Shown piece by piece: positions 1 to 9,002 of a stretch of 64,000 bases of DNA (the first letter of the stretch is position 1; every line of letters starts with the position of its first letter). The translations under genes and the position numbers were made by a program. This stretch comes from Flavivirga algicola (GTDB taxonomy: Bacteria > Bacteroidota > Bacteroidia > Flavobacteriales > Flavobacteriaceae), in assembly GCF_012910715.1 (NCBI RefSeq), contig NZ_JABBHF010000002.1, positions 439,001-503,000 of the forward strand, given 5' to 3'. The notes beneath the pieces were generated by a model. The model had not been told where the DNA came from, did no database searches, and saw only the letters and a list, made by a program, of their open reading frames with translations.

Positions 1-344
1 CCTTTTCCTTCCATGATTTCTTTGTTACCACGAATAGGTGTATGCCCAGTATGCTGCCCAGTCATCAATGAAGATCTTGCTGGAGCACAAACTGCCGCTC
101 CACTATAATGCTGTGTAAATTTTATGCCTCGCGAAGCTAAAGCATCAATATTTGGTGTTTTAAATTTTTCCTGCCCGTAACAGCTTAAATCACCATACCC
201 TAAATCATCTGCAAGGATGTATATAATATTGGGTTTTTTAACCTCTTCTTTTTTACTTTCATCAACATGTTGAGTTGTTTTTTTACAACTTACACATAGT
301 GTTAAACCGATTACAATCCTTAAAGCTAGTTTTGTTTTTATCAT
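1..344 (-). CDS. S1 sulfatase, N-terminal part (runs off the left edge)
   Basis: Only the first 114 or so residues are in the window. They begin with a lipoprotein-type signal peptide (Cys20), followed by the metal-binding stretch LADDLGYGD (around residues 44-52) and the formylglycine signature CAPAR (Cys86-Arg90). In this family the Cys is converted to formylglycine, so the product should hydrolyse a sulfate ester on a carbohydrate, probably in the periplasm or at the surface. The start codon directly follows the stop of the GH2 gene to its right with no spacer, which suggests translational coupling in one operon. The family is clear; subfamily and substrate position cannot be read from this fragment. 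Confidence 0.93.
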   Translation of the reverse strand, partial: MIKTKLALRIVIGLTLCVSCKKTTQHVDESKKEEVKKPNIIYILADDLGYGDLSCYGQEKFKTPNIDALASRGIKFTQHYSGAAVCAPARSSLMTGQHTGHTPIRGNKEIMEGK

Positions 345-2792
345 TTATTTAAGATTTAAGACTCCTTTTTTAAGATCTTTGGATGTAACCGTCAACTTAG
401 CCCCATCCATTACTTGCCCCATTTTCAGTATCACCAAACAGGCTCCTTGCTTTGTTTTTCTGGTTTCAATATTGCTAGCCGAAGTATCATCATACATATC
501 ACCATTAGACAATCCTAAAATTTCTGCATCGCCCTCTATTTTAAAATACAAATCCACAGGTTGATGGGTAACCAACACATTTTTTTTATCTAAAATCGAT
601 ACTTCTATTTGAACGATATCTCCAGAATTGATATGTTTATTATAAGGCTTCAGGTTAATTTTATAAGGCTCTCCTGTTGTTTTTAACTCAAACTCGCAAA
701 CTTCTTTGCCGTTTATAATTCCAACAGCTTTTAAGGTGCCTTCTTCAAAAGCGGTATCTTGCCATTTCATAATCCAATTTGGGAAATCTGATAGCTTTTT
801 ATTGCCAATAAGCTTATTGTTTAGATATAAATTCACCGATTCACAATTGGTATAGGTTACTAAATCTTTCTTCTCTCCTTTTTTAAAATTCCATGCTTCA
901 TATATTGGAGGCCATCCCCAACGCCCAGATGTTGAAAAATCGTTAGCATCACCTTCATAAACGGCTATGCTTACCATGGGTTTTTCTGACCAAAACGCTT
1001 GGTATAAATACGATTCCGTTTTTTTAAATCCAGCTATATCCAACAACCCACTGGTTGAGCCTAATTTGGGATACTTTTTCGATTCCCCCAAATAATCAAT
1101 CCCCACCCATAAAAAGAGCCCTATGTTATGGTCGTTCTCCAATACATCAATCCAAGGCGAGCGTTCAATATTTGCAAAACGTTTTTCTGGCGAACTGTTA
1201 AAGTATCTATAACTTTCGGTACTTACATAAGGCATTTCCAGATTTCTTTTTCCAATTTCTTTACACCATTGCTCACCATAGTTCAATGCTATTAAATCCA
1301 TTTCACTACAAGTATTGATTATAGCATCAATTTTGTCATTTACAGGAATATCCCTACCTCTTTCCATACCCGAAACAACTGGACGTGTACTATCTAAACT
1401 ACGCACATAAGACGTATATTTTCTTAACCCTTGAACTTGTTCTTCGGCCTCAGGCGGATAGTTTTCGTTACCAACGCTCCACATGATTACACTGGGGTGA
1501 TTTCTATCTCTTAAAACAGTGGACTTGTAATTCTTTTGCCATTCAAATTCAAAATAAGGGTCACCAAAACCATTAGGGTTAAAAAAATTATTTAATCCTT
1601 TTCCTTTTTTCTCATTTGTTTTATCCGCATTCCACTTATCTACAAATTCATTCATTACCAAAAAGCCCATAGTATCACATAAATCCAAAAACTCCGGAGA
1701 TGGTGGGTTATGTGCCGCTCTTATGGCATTACACCCTATTTCTTTTAAATTATCTAATCTTCGCTTCCATATTTCTATGGGTACCGCTGTACCTAAAATC
1801 CCACCATCATTATGCAAGCAAACCCCTTTTAATTTTAAATTTTCTCCATTTAGGAAGAACCCTTTTTTGGCATCAAAATCAATGGTTCTAATTCCGAATG
1901 TCGTTTCATAATTATCTACTGTTTTATTATTTACAATGACTTTACTTTTAGAAATATAAAGCTCTGGATTCTCAGTAGACCATAATATCGGGTTTTCAAT
2001 ATTTATAGTTTGGTTGACGGTTTTTGAAGTTTTTCTGTCAATGAATGCATTGGTTCGTACGATCCCTACTTGCTCTCCGTCTGCATTGTAAATTGTTGTT
2101 TCTAGAATGAGATTGGATGCATTAGCATAATTTCGCAATGTGGTTTGTATTAAAACTTCCGCTTGGTTACTCAAGACTTTTGGTGTGGTTATGAATGTAC
2201 CCCATTGCTCTATGGCTAACTTGTTGGTTATTGTTAGCCGTACGCTTCTATAGACTCCAGAACCTGAATACCAACGGCAATTAGGCTGGATAGAGTTATC
2301 TACTTTTAAAGCAAACGTGTTTTTTCCTCCAAAATTTATAAATGGGGTGATGTTATAATAAAAACTGGTATACCCATCATGTTGATTCCCTACATAATGG
2401 TCATTTACCCATAGTGTTGCATTTTTGTAAACACCATCAAACTCAATTTTAAATTCCTTATTTGATTGTTCTTTAGGAATGATTATCGTTTTTCTGTACC
2501 ACCCCACCCCACCAGGCAGCCAGGCATTTCTCCCCGAGTTTGATTCGTTATAGTCAAATTCAATACTCCAATCGTGAGGTACATCTAATATTCTCCATTC
2601 AGAATCATCAAAATCAATAGCATTGTATGCGATGCTATCCGACAATTGAAATTTCCACTCTTTATTAAAATTTTTAGTAATTCTAGCTGATTGATTTTTG
2701 GATGTAACGTTTACTAAAGCATCTTCATTATTTTGAGAATAGGTTATGGTGATAAAGCCAACTAAAAAAAGTTTAAGCAAATTGAATTTCAT
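345..2792 (-). CDS. GH2 family beta-galactosidase-like enzyme
   Basis: This is an 815-residue exported glycoside hydrolase with a signal peptide ending near Gln20. The order is an N-terminal sugar-binding jelly roll (about 40-190), an immunoglobulin-like domain (about 195-300), a TIM barrel (about 300-590) and C-terminal beta domains of the DUF4982 type. The acid/base is Glu443 in WSVGNEN and the nucleophile is Glu526 in VSTES. The loop HNDGG (residues 327-331) and the RAAHNPPS segment are typical of GH2 beta-galactosidases. In this locus it probably removes beta-linked galactose from desulfated oligosaccharides. It lies 15 bp after the next GH2 gene and abuts the edge sulfatase, so it is part of a sulfatase/GH2 operon. 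Other beta-glycoside specificities remain possible. Confidence 0.92.
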   Translation of the reverse strand: MKFNLLKLFLVGFITITYSQNNEDALVNVTSKNQSARITKNFNKEWKFQLSDSIAYNAIDFDDSEWRILDVPHDWSIEFDYNESNSGRNAWLPGGVGWYRKTIIIPKEQSNKEFKIEFDGVYKNATLWVNDHYVGNQHDGYTSFYYNITPFINFGGKNTFALKVDNSIQPNCRWYSGSGVYRSVRLTITNKLAIEQWGTFITTPKVLSNQAEVLIQTTLRNYANASNLILETTIYNADGEQVGIVRTNAFIDRKTSKTVNQTINIENPILWSTENPELYISKSKVIVNNKTVDNYETTFGIRTIDFDAKKGFFLNGENLKLKGVCLHNDGGILGTAVPIEIWKRRLDNLKEIGCNAIRAAHNPPSPEFLDLCDTMGFLVMNEFVDKWNADKTNEKKGKGLNNFFNPNGFGDPYFEFEWQKNYKSTVLRDRNHPSVIMWSVGNENYPPEAEEQVQGLRKYTSYVRSLDSTRPVVSGMERGRDIPVNDKIDAIINTCSEMDLIALNYGEQWCKEIGKRNLEMPYVSTESYRYFNSSPEKRFANIERSPWIDVLENDHNIGLFLWVGIDYLGESKKYPKLGSTSGLLDIAGFKKTESYLYQAFWSEKPMVSIAVYEGDANDFSTSGRWGWPPIYEAWNFKKGEKKDLVTYTNCESVNLYLNNKLIGNKKLSDFPNWIMKWQDTAFEEGTLKAVGIINGKEVCEFELKTTGEPYKINLKPYNKHINSGDIVQIEVSILDKKNVLVTHQPVDLYFKIEGDAEILGLSNGDMYDDTSASNIETRKTKQGACLVILKMGQVMDGAKLTVTSKDLKKGVLNLK

Positions 2793-2807
2793 AATTTATT
2801 TTTAAAT

Positions 2808-5444
2808 TTAATTCCCTTTACCTTTCGGATTACTTCTTAATTCCATTAAAGCTTGGTTTTTACCTACCAGTTCTAATCTTAAAGCTTTAACTTCTTCTTG
2901 TAGTTCTTTAACATTAGTCGGTAACTTCTCTTGCTCAACTTGTTCTACAACAACTATATCCTTGTTCCCTTTTTTTGATTGGGTCACGTAGTCATTATCA
3001 TAAAGCATTTTTAATTTTGAGGGCTTAGATTCAAACGTGATTTCATCAGGTTCCAGTCCATTTACAAATGCTCTAACCGTTATTTTTCCTGGAGTAGTGG
3101 TTGCTCGAATTAAGGCTGTAGCTACTCCAAAAGAAGACTTTGCCGGGTTTCCAAAATTACGTACGCCTCCAATAACTTCAGCGGGGCCTTCTACTTCAAA
3201 GTACACGTATTCTTCTGCCAGTACTTTCTTCGCATTGTTTCTATCTACTATAGTTGCTCTAACAGGGACAAAATCCGAGTTATTAGCAATTAATTCTAAA
3301 TCTTCATCAGCAATTGACAATTGTAGTCTTTCTGACCTTTCTGGATATAATTTGGTTTCTTTTACAACAACTTTACCATCTATTAGCCCTTCTGCAAGCA
3401 TATACCTAACAACTCCTTTTTTATCACCTTTTCTATGTCTGATACTATCTAAATAGAAAACATTTTTAAACACAAACGGTGGATGTGGTAATCCTGAAAA
3501 TTTAGGATCCGTGGATGGTTTTTGTGTTCCATAATCTTTACCCATCCATGTTAATTTTATTTCATCACAGTTACTGTAGATAATAACATTACTGGGGGAT
3601 AATTGTGTTAACTCATTAGTTATATACAACATGGGACCTGTTTTAATACCATCTAATTTATAGTCTGGCATATTTTGACTTTGGTACAGGTAATAGGTAT
3701 AGCGTGGTAAACGTAAGACGTTTAAATGTCCGCCCAAAAACGGATCGGGATGATAGCCTCTTTGATGATCTATTCCTGCCCACATAGCACCACCTAAGCG
3801 TACTTTATCGGTCTTAAATCGTTGCGACAAATATTTTGCTTGTCTCAATGATTGATCTAACATTGCTTTTTCTCCCCATTCCCTTCTTACTCTAACTATG
3901 GAATTTTGAGAATACCAATCATCAACTTCTCCGCCATCTCCAAACTCTCTGTTGAACGAATTTATGTTTTTGTCATTTCCATGGTAATACACATCCAGCC
4001 CTCCTTTTTTTGCTTCATCATGATCTGTTACGGTAAACATTCCTGGAAAAGGATATTCTGCATGTGCTGCTTTATGCATGTTATTCATGGCATAGTCTGG
4101 TTGATATGGTGTTTCGTTTAATGCCGTTTCCCACAATAAGATTGAAGGTCTATTTCTATCTTTCCTAACTAAATTTCGCGTATCCTGGTATAAGCGTTCT
4201 TCAAAGATTTTGTTCTTAAAATTAAAGAAGTGCCATCCTGGATTGGCAGTAGTGGTTAGCATGCCTAATTCATCACAGGCATCATAAAAAGCATCATCTT
4301 GGGGATAGTGCCCCACACGTATTATATGACTACCGCCTTCTCTTAACAGCTTAACATCTCTGTAATGTGCCGAATTAGGCAAGGCATTACCAACATAAGC
4401 ATAATCTTGATGGCGATTTACACCAACTAATTTTTTTCCTACGTATTTCTTATTTACAAACAGCCCTTCTGCTCCTTTCATTTCGAATAACCGAATCCCA
4501 AAACGTGTTCGCATTTGGTCTACAATTTTTCCATCAACAATGACATCTGTTCTTAAAAAATGTAAATTCGGCGCATCGGGATGCCATAGTTTTACATTTT
4601 TAACCGTAAATTCTTTAATAAGTTGCTGGGTTTTATTTACTGCTAATTTAACGGTTTGCGAAACTGATTTAATTTCTTTGTAATTGGTATCCTCTAAAAC
4701 AGATTTAACTGTAATGGTTTGTTTTTGTTTGGAATGGTTTGCTACTTCGGTTCGAATACCTATTGTCGCATTATTTCCATGAACATCAAGAGTACCTACA
4801 AAAACACCACCTCCAGCTTCTGTTTTGCTTAATTCTGTTAAGGTAACATGAACAGTTCCTGTTTTTATTAAATAAGTATCTCTATAGATGCCTCCCAAAT
4901 AACTAAAATCCAGACCAGATTGATGTTTTCCTGGCGGATAAAGCTTACTGTCACTGTTATCTGCCATTACGGCCACAACATTTTTACCATTTTGGTTTAG
5001 TACATCTGTGACATCGGCTGCAAAAGGCAGATAGCCTCCATAATGTTCTGCTACCAAAGTGCCATTTACCCATACTTTGGCCAACCCCATAACGGCTTCG
5101 AAATACAAGTATACTTTTTCTTGCTCATTTTTTTTTAAATCAAAAACTTTTCTATACCATGCTTTTCCTTGATAGTTTCTACCTCCACTGGCATTTTCTG
5201 GTAAAATTTCTAAACCATGGGGCAAGTTTGCTGCTTCCCAGTTAGAATCGTCAAAAACTGACTGTTCTGCACCTTTGATGTCTCCTTTGTAAAATCGCCA
5301 TCCTTGATTAAAACCAAACACGGAACGGTTACTGTTTTCTACCTCAAAAAAACCTGCCGTAGAAAATTTTTGCTGTGCGATTATCAAACATGAATAAAGC
5401 ACAACAAATAGAAAAACTATATTTTTTTTTCTTAATTTCAACAT
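2808..5444 (-). CDS. Divergent GH2 enzyme with a C-terminal coiled-coil tail
   Basis: This 878-residue exported protein has the GH2 order: jelly roll (about 45-195), Ig-like domain (about 215-320) and TIM barrel (about 325-620), then further beta domains. Glu444 in LNETP is the likely acid/base and Glu500 in NREFGD the likely nucleophile. The surroundings of both differ from the GNE and SEYG motifs of the other GH2 enzymes here, so its specificity is probably different. After about residue 820 there is a charged tail with leucine heptads (about 848-870, KELQEEVKALRLELVGK) that looks like a coiled coil and is unusual for GH2. An oligomerising role is inference. Spacing to the next GH2 gene is 15 bp. 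Confidence 0.87.
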   Translation of the reverse strand: MLKLRKKNIVFLFVVLYSCLIIAQQKFSTAGFFEVENSNRSVFGFNQGWRFYKGDIKGAEQSVFDDSNWEAANLPHGLEILPENASGGRNYQGKAWYRKVFDLKKNEQEKVYLYFEAVMGLAKVWVNGTLVAEHYGGYLPFAADVTDVLNQNGKNVVAVMADNSDSKLYPPGKHQSGLDFSYLGGIYRDTYLIKTGTVHVTLTELSKTEAGGGVFVGTLDVHGNNATIGIRTEVANHSKQKQTITVKSVLEDTNYKEIKSVSQTVKLAVNKTQQLIKEFTVKNVKLWHPDAPNLHFLRTDVIVDGKIVDQMRTRFGIRLFEMKGAEGLFVNKKYVGKKLVGVNRHQDYAYVGNALPNSAHYRDVKLLREGGSHIIRVGHYPQDDAFYDACDELGMLTTTANPGWHFFNFKNKIFEERLYQDTRNLVRKDRNRPSILLWETALNETPYQPDYAMNNMHKAAHAEYPFPGMFTVTDHDEAKKGGLDVYYHGNDKNINSFNREFGDGGEVDDWYSQNSIVRVRREWGEKAMLDQSLRQAKYLSQRFKTDKVRLGGAMWAGIDHQRGYHPDPFLGGHLNVLRLPRYTYYLYQSQNMPDYKLDGIKTGPMLYITNELTQLSPSNVIIYSNCDEIKLTWMGKDYGTQKPSTDPKFSGLPHPPFVFKNVFYLDSIRHRKGDKKGVVRYMLAEGLIDGKVVVKETKLYPERSERLQLSIADEDLELIANNSDFVPVRATIVDRNNAKKVLAEEYVYFEVEGPAEVIGGVRNFGNPAKSSFGVATALIRATTTPGKITVRAFVNGLEPDEITFESKPSKLKMLYDNDYVTQSKKGNKDIVVVEQVEQEKLPTNVKELQEEVKALRLELVGKNQALMELRSNPKGKGN

Positions 5445-5487
5445 GATTATAAATAAACTGATGCTATTTCTATATTAATTAGTTTCA

Positions 5488-5508
5488 AATTCAAAAACTT
5501 TTTGAATT
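5488..5508. terminator. AT-rich palindrome after the sulfatase gene
   Basis: AATTCAAAAA and TTTTTGAATT are perfect inverse complements around one central base, in the 115 bp between the sulfatase stop and the next start on the minus strand. It could fold as a weak hairpin after the sulfatase message, but there is little G+C in the stem. Terminator function is only a possibility. Confidence 0.3.
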
Positions 5509-5559
5509 ACAAGATTGAGCTCTTAATAAATAAGCACTTTTAAAAAATGTCTTGGCTGT

Positions 5560-7083
5560 TTATTCCTTTTGTTTGTATTGTTTGTATAGATTTGTTATTC
5601 TTTTGTAACCAATCTCTTCTCCTGCTACCATTCTGGCATAGTCCTCTGGCATTTCTTTTTTCAACCATTCAATAACCAACGGTCCTGTCATTTTATTTGG
5701 ATAATAGGCATCGCTTACTGGTATCATTAACTCATCATATTTTTGGGTCTCTTTGCGTAATTTTTCTAAGACAGCTTTATACTTTGGATCGGTTGCCAGA
5801 TTGTTTAATTGATGTGGATCATCATTCAAATTGTACAATTCCTCTTTTGGCTTGGTGGGTTCGAAAAACGGTTTTTGATTATCATTTAACTTTCCTTCTT
5901 TATATAGTGTTCGCATGACATGGACTGCGGGTCTATAAAACTCCAAATAGGCCTGGTGTGCATCATATGGTACTTCTGGCATATCGTTTCTAATGTAAGA
6001 CCACTCCCCAGAGGTCACTGCTCTAGACTTTTCTTCGATCTCATCCCATAAATCTCTTGCCCCATAGGCATATTGTCGGTTAAAACTTTCTGAAAAAATT
6101 GGCTTTCCTGTCATGTAACCAGGTACATCAATTCCTGCGAAGTCTATAATTGAAGCCGTTATGTCTGTAGCACTTACTACATCTTTTCTTATTTCACCAC
6201 CTTTAAATTTATTTGGATAGTATATTATAAAAGGGATTCTTAGTCCAGGGTTTTGCAAGTAACCTTTTCCGCGTATATTACAGCGTCCATTATCTCCAAT
6301 AAAAATCACAATGGTATTGTCTGCCATACCTTTGTCTTCTAGTTCTTTAAAGATCATACCCACCTCATTATCCATATACTCGATCTGGTCCAGATATTTT
6401 GCCCAATCCAATCGGATGGCTGGATGGTCTGCCATGTAGGGTGGCAAGGTTAACGTTTCTGGATTTACAGGGTGTTTGGATTGGCTTCTAACGTCATTCC
6501 ACCATTCTCCTCTGTGTGTTACAACCAACTGTATTTGTGCAAAGAACGGTTCATCTTTCTTTTCAAATGTATCGTACTTATCAAATAGTCCAAATTGTGT
6601 TCTCCCATCCCAAACCCCCAATGGTTCGTGCTTGAAATTTACATCTATTTTTCGTCCTTTGCCTTTAACACCATGATTTCCTAAAATAGTCGTATAGCCT
6701 GCATCTCTCAACAATGCCGTAAATGGTTTGAATTGCGCATTTAAAGGCTCTTCCCTATTGCTTCTGTGGTGATGGGTATTGGTTTTTACCTGATGAGTAC
6801 CAATCATCATTGCAGAACGACTCGGAGAACATATTGGATTGGTTACAAAAGCGTTTTCAAACAGAACTCCTTCGGATGCCATTTTGTTCAGGTTTGGTGT
6901 TTTTACGTCTGGCATACCATAGCATTCCAAATCGGTACTCATATCTTCCGCCATCAACCAAATGATATTTGGCTTTTTAGCTTCTACTTCGGGTTCTACT
7001 TGATTGGTATTTGTCTTGTTTTTACATGATAACAGAGTACAAAAAATTAGCCCTGATAGCATTGTTTTTTTTAATGATTGCAT
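5560..7083 (-). CDS. S1 family sulfatase (lipoprotein)
   Basis: This 507-residue sulfatase has a lipoprotein signal peptide (lipobox TLLSC, Cys20). The formylglycine signature is CSPSR (Cys85-Arg89). The metal-binding segment reads LMAEDMS (residues 43-49), with Glu where many relatives have the first Asp of ADD; this variant occurs in several S1 subgroups. IVIFIGDNGR near residue 260 is the second metal-binding Asp-Asn motif. The C-terminus carries the usual EELYNLNDDPHQLNNLA subdomain. It should act on exported galactan oligosaccharides. It is spaced 6 bp from the next sulfatase stop, so the two are probably co-transcribed. The exact sulfate position is not readable. Confidence 0.93.
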   Translation of the reverse strand: MQSLKKTMLSGLIFCTLLSCKNKTNTNQVEPEVEAKKPNIIWLMAEDMSTDLECYGMPDVKTPNLNKMASEGVLFENAFVTNPICSPSRSAMMIGTHQVKTNTHHHRSNREEPLNAQFKPFTALLRDAGYTTILGNHGVKGKGRKIDVNFKHEPLGVWDGRTQFGLFDKYDTFEKKDEPFFAQIQLVVTHRGEWWNDVRSQSKHPVNPETLTLPPYMADHPAIRLDWAKYLDQIEYMDNEVGMIFKELEDKGMADNTIVIFIGDNGRCNIRGKGYLQNPGLRIPFIIYYPNKFKGGEIRKDVVSATDITASIIDFAGIDVPGYMTGKPIFSESFNRQYAYGARDLWDEIEEKSRAVTSGEWSYIRNDMPEVPYDAHQAYLEFYRPAVHVMRTLYKEGKLNDNQKPFFEPTKPKEELYNLNDDPHQLNNLATDPKYKAVLEKLRKETQKYDELMIPVSDAYYPNKMTGPLVIEWLKKEMPEDYARMVAGEEIGYKRITNLYKQYKQKE

Positions 7084-7089
7084 TGTACG

Positions 7090-8508
7090 TTACTTTTTAA
7101 ACAAACCTCCCGCATTAGGATAATGTTCGTTACTTACACTTTCTTTTTGAAATATCTGATTCATTTGTTCTACTATTTCTGGATACTGAGCAGCAACATT
7201 ATTTGTTTCAAATATATCTGTGTCTAAGTTATACAATTCTGTCTTACTTGAAGCAGCTGTTCTCAATGCTTTCCATTCACCCTTTCTAGCTGCTTGTGTC
7301 ATACTTTTATGATATCCTCCTTCATGGATCTCCCAATATAAATGATCGCGCTTTTTTTGAGTCCCCCCTAATAATTCAGGTAAAATCGAAATACCGTCTG
7401 TTTGCTCTGGTTTAGGTATACCTGCAACGTCTGCAAATGTTGGCATCATATCATAGAATACTGCTTGCAAGTTTGTAGTTGCTCCTTCTCTGATTTTTCC
7501 TTTCCAGTAGGCTATCATTGGCACTCTAATCCCACCTTCATAAAGGGCACGCTTGTAACCTTTTAGCCCTCCTGAACTATTAAAGTATTCATTGTCATGG
7601 TAATTTTCCTTGTGAGGACCATTATCACTGGTAAAAATGATTAGAGTATTTTCTAATTCTCCACGTTCTTCCAGTTTATCAAACAGTCTTTTTATTTGTG
7701 CATCCAGCATAGTGATGCGAGCTGCATGACGCCGCTCTATTTCCAACCATTCTTCCGTCTTATCCACATACAGATCTGTTTTTCTTAAAAAGAATTCGTG
7801 TGCATGGGGAATTCTGTATGACATAAACAAAAAGAAAGGTTTATCGTTTTCCTTTTTATCCAGATAATCCAGAGCAAAGTTTGTTCTAAACTCGTCCAAA
7901 CATTTATAGTTGTTGTAGTTGTAAAAAACAGAATCTTCGTCATTATTTACCCAGTGTTCACGCTCGTCCAAAACGACTCCCTTCTCGTTTACTCCCCATT
8001 GTTCTTGTACTGCATAACCAAAACCTCTGCCCTTGGCCCAAGTAGACTTGTCTTCTGGTACCCCTAGATGCCACTTACCAATCATAGCTGTTTGATACCC
8101 TGCATCCTGAAGCATTTCCCCTATGGTTATTTCCGATTTCTTTAAGGGCACCCTCCCTTTTTTGCCATTGATTAAGCCTCCATTAGCGCGAATAGTGGCA
8201 TGCCCCGCATGTTTGCCCGTCATTAGTATAGCCCTAGAGGGTGAACAAACTGAGGTACCTGCATAAAAATCTGTAAATCGAAGTCCCTTTGATGCCACCT
8301 CGTCTAAAAAAGGAGTTTTTATATCCTTTTGCCCATAACTTCCTAATTCTCCATAGCCCATATCGTCTGCCAATAAAAAAATAATGTTGGGCTTTTCTCC
8401 AGCATACTTTTCTTTAACCTGAATAGTTTCAGCTTTTTTATCAGCATGATTACAGGCATTAAACACAAGTAAACCTGATATGGCTAAGGTCATTTTCAAT
8501 AATTTCAT
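7090..8508 (-). CDS. S1 family sulfatase (lipoprotein)
   Basis: The chosen start is the ATG at 8508 because it gives a clean lipoprotein signal peptide (MKLLKMTLAISG with Cys after LVFNA). The ATG 42 bp upstream adds a charged extension before it. The product is about 472 residues. It has LLADDMGYGELG for metal binding and CSPSR as formylglycine signature, followed by LMTGKHAGHATIRANGG. FTSDNGPH is the second metal-binding motif. The overall pattern resembles the right-hand sulfatase of this window (62425-63849) much more than the CSTSR sulfatase, so the two may share a subfamily. A carbohydrate sulfate ester is the expected substrate. It is followed within 6 bp by another sulfatase gene. Confidence 0.93.
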   Translation of the reverse strand: MKLLKMTLAISGLLVFNACNHADKKAETIQVKEKYAGEKPNIIFLLADDMGYGELGSYGQKDIKTPFLDEVASKGLRFTDFYAGTSVCSPSRAILMTGKHAGHATIRANGGLINGKKGRVPLKKSEITIGEMLQDAGYQTAMIGKWHLGVPEDKSTWAKGRGFGYAVQEQWGVNEKGVVLDEREHWVNNDEDSVFYNYNNYKCLDEFRTNFALDYLDKKENDKPFFLFMSYRIPHAHEFFLRKTDLYVDKTEEWLEIERRHAARITMLDAQIKRLFDKLEERGELENTLIIFTSDNGPHKENYHDNEYFNSSGGLKGYKRALYEGGIRVPMIAYWKGKIREGATTNLQAVFYDMMPTFADVAGIPKPEQTDGISILPELLGGTQKKRDHLYWEIHEGGYHKSMTQAARKGEWKALRTAASSKTELYNLDTDIFETNNVAAQYPEIVEQMNQIFQKESVSNEHYPNAGGLFKK

Positions 8509-8519
8509 TTTAGAGTTAT

Positions 8520-8780
8520 TTAGTACGTTGGTATAGCTTCTTCTTCCCATTTCAATAAATTCGTTTTAAGTTGTATTTCTATATTTAATACTTTTAAACT
8601 GTTTTGTTCTCTTATATCTTTTTCTAGGTCAAACAATTGAAAATATATTGAATTTAGTACATTTCTATTCTTTTGGTGCATAAAAGTAGATGAAATTAAA
8701 ATCGTACCAGTACACATAAATTTATTAAATGTCTCTTTACGTAAATTTAAAACGCCAAAACTAAAACGAGCTTTACTCAT
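8520..8780 (-). pseudogene. C-terminal fossil of a sulfatase gene
   Basis: This 86-codon open frame has no sulfatase core, but its last 40 residues (FQLFDLEKDIREQN, then SLKVLNIEIQLK and LLKWEEEAIPTY) match the C-terminal pattern of S1 sulfatases (LYDLEKDPGEKNNL ... PEI ... LK ... L..WE). The first 45 codons show nothing recognisable and are probably rearranged or frameshifted sequence. I read it as the end of a deleted sulfatase gene rather than a working small gene. It lies directly upstream of an intact sulfatase. The remaining stretch 8781-9002 holds no gene that I can see; it contains a 9-bp inverted pair (8781-8789 and 8841-8849) of unknown meaning. Confidence 0.6.
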
Positions 8781-9002
8781 TAAAACCTATAAAATTTATT
8801 GAACACAGGGCTCCATTTATTTTAACTGAAACAGTGTATGTAGGTTTTAATAAAAAATTAGAAACAGATTAGATCTTAAGAAAAACATTTATTCTAGAGT
8901 ATGATTATCACTTTCTTTATAAAATTATTTACGCCTAAACTCGATTTTTTTATTATTGCACCTTACCCATACACCTTAACACTTTCTTCATGAGGCTTTA
9001 AC

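Noticed and set aside
3037-3456. A 139-codon plus-strand open frame inside the coiled-coil GH2 gene
   Set aside because: Antisense shadow of the GH2 C-terminal domains, with low-complexity Ser/Thr-rich translation.
8509-8550. Upstream ATG (8550) for the sulfatase at 7090-8508
   Set aside because: It would put 14 polar residues ahead of a normal lipoprotein signal peptide and overlaps the sulfatase fossil.
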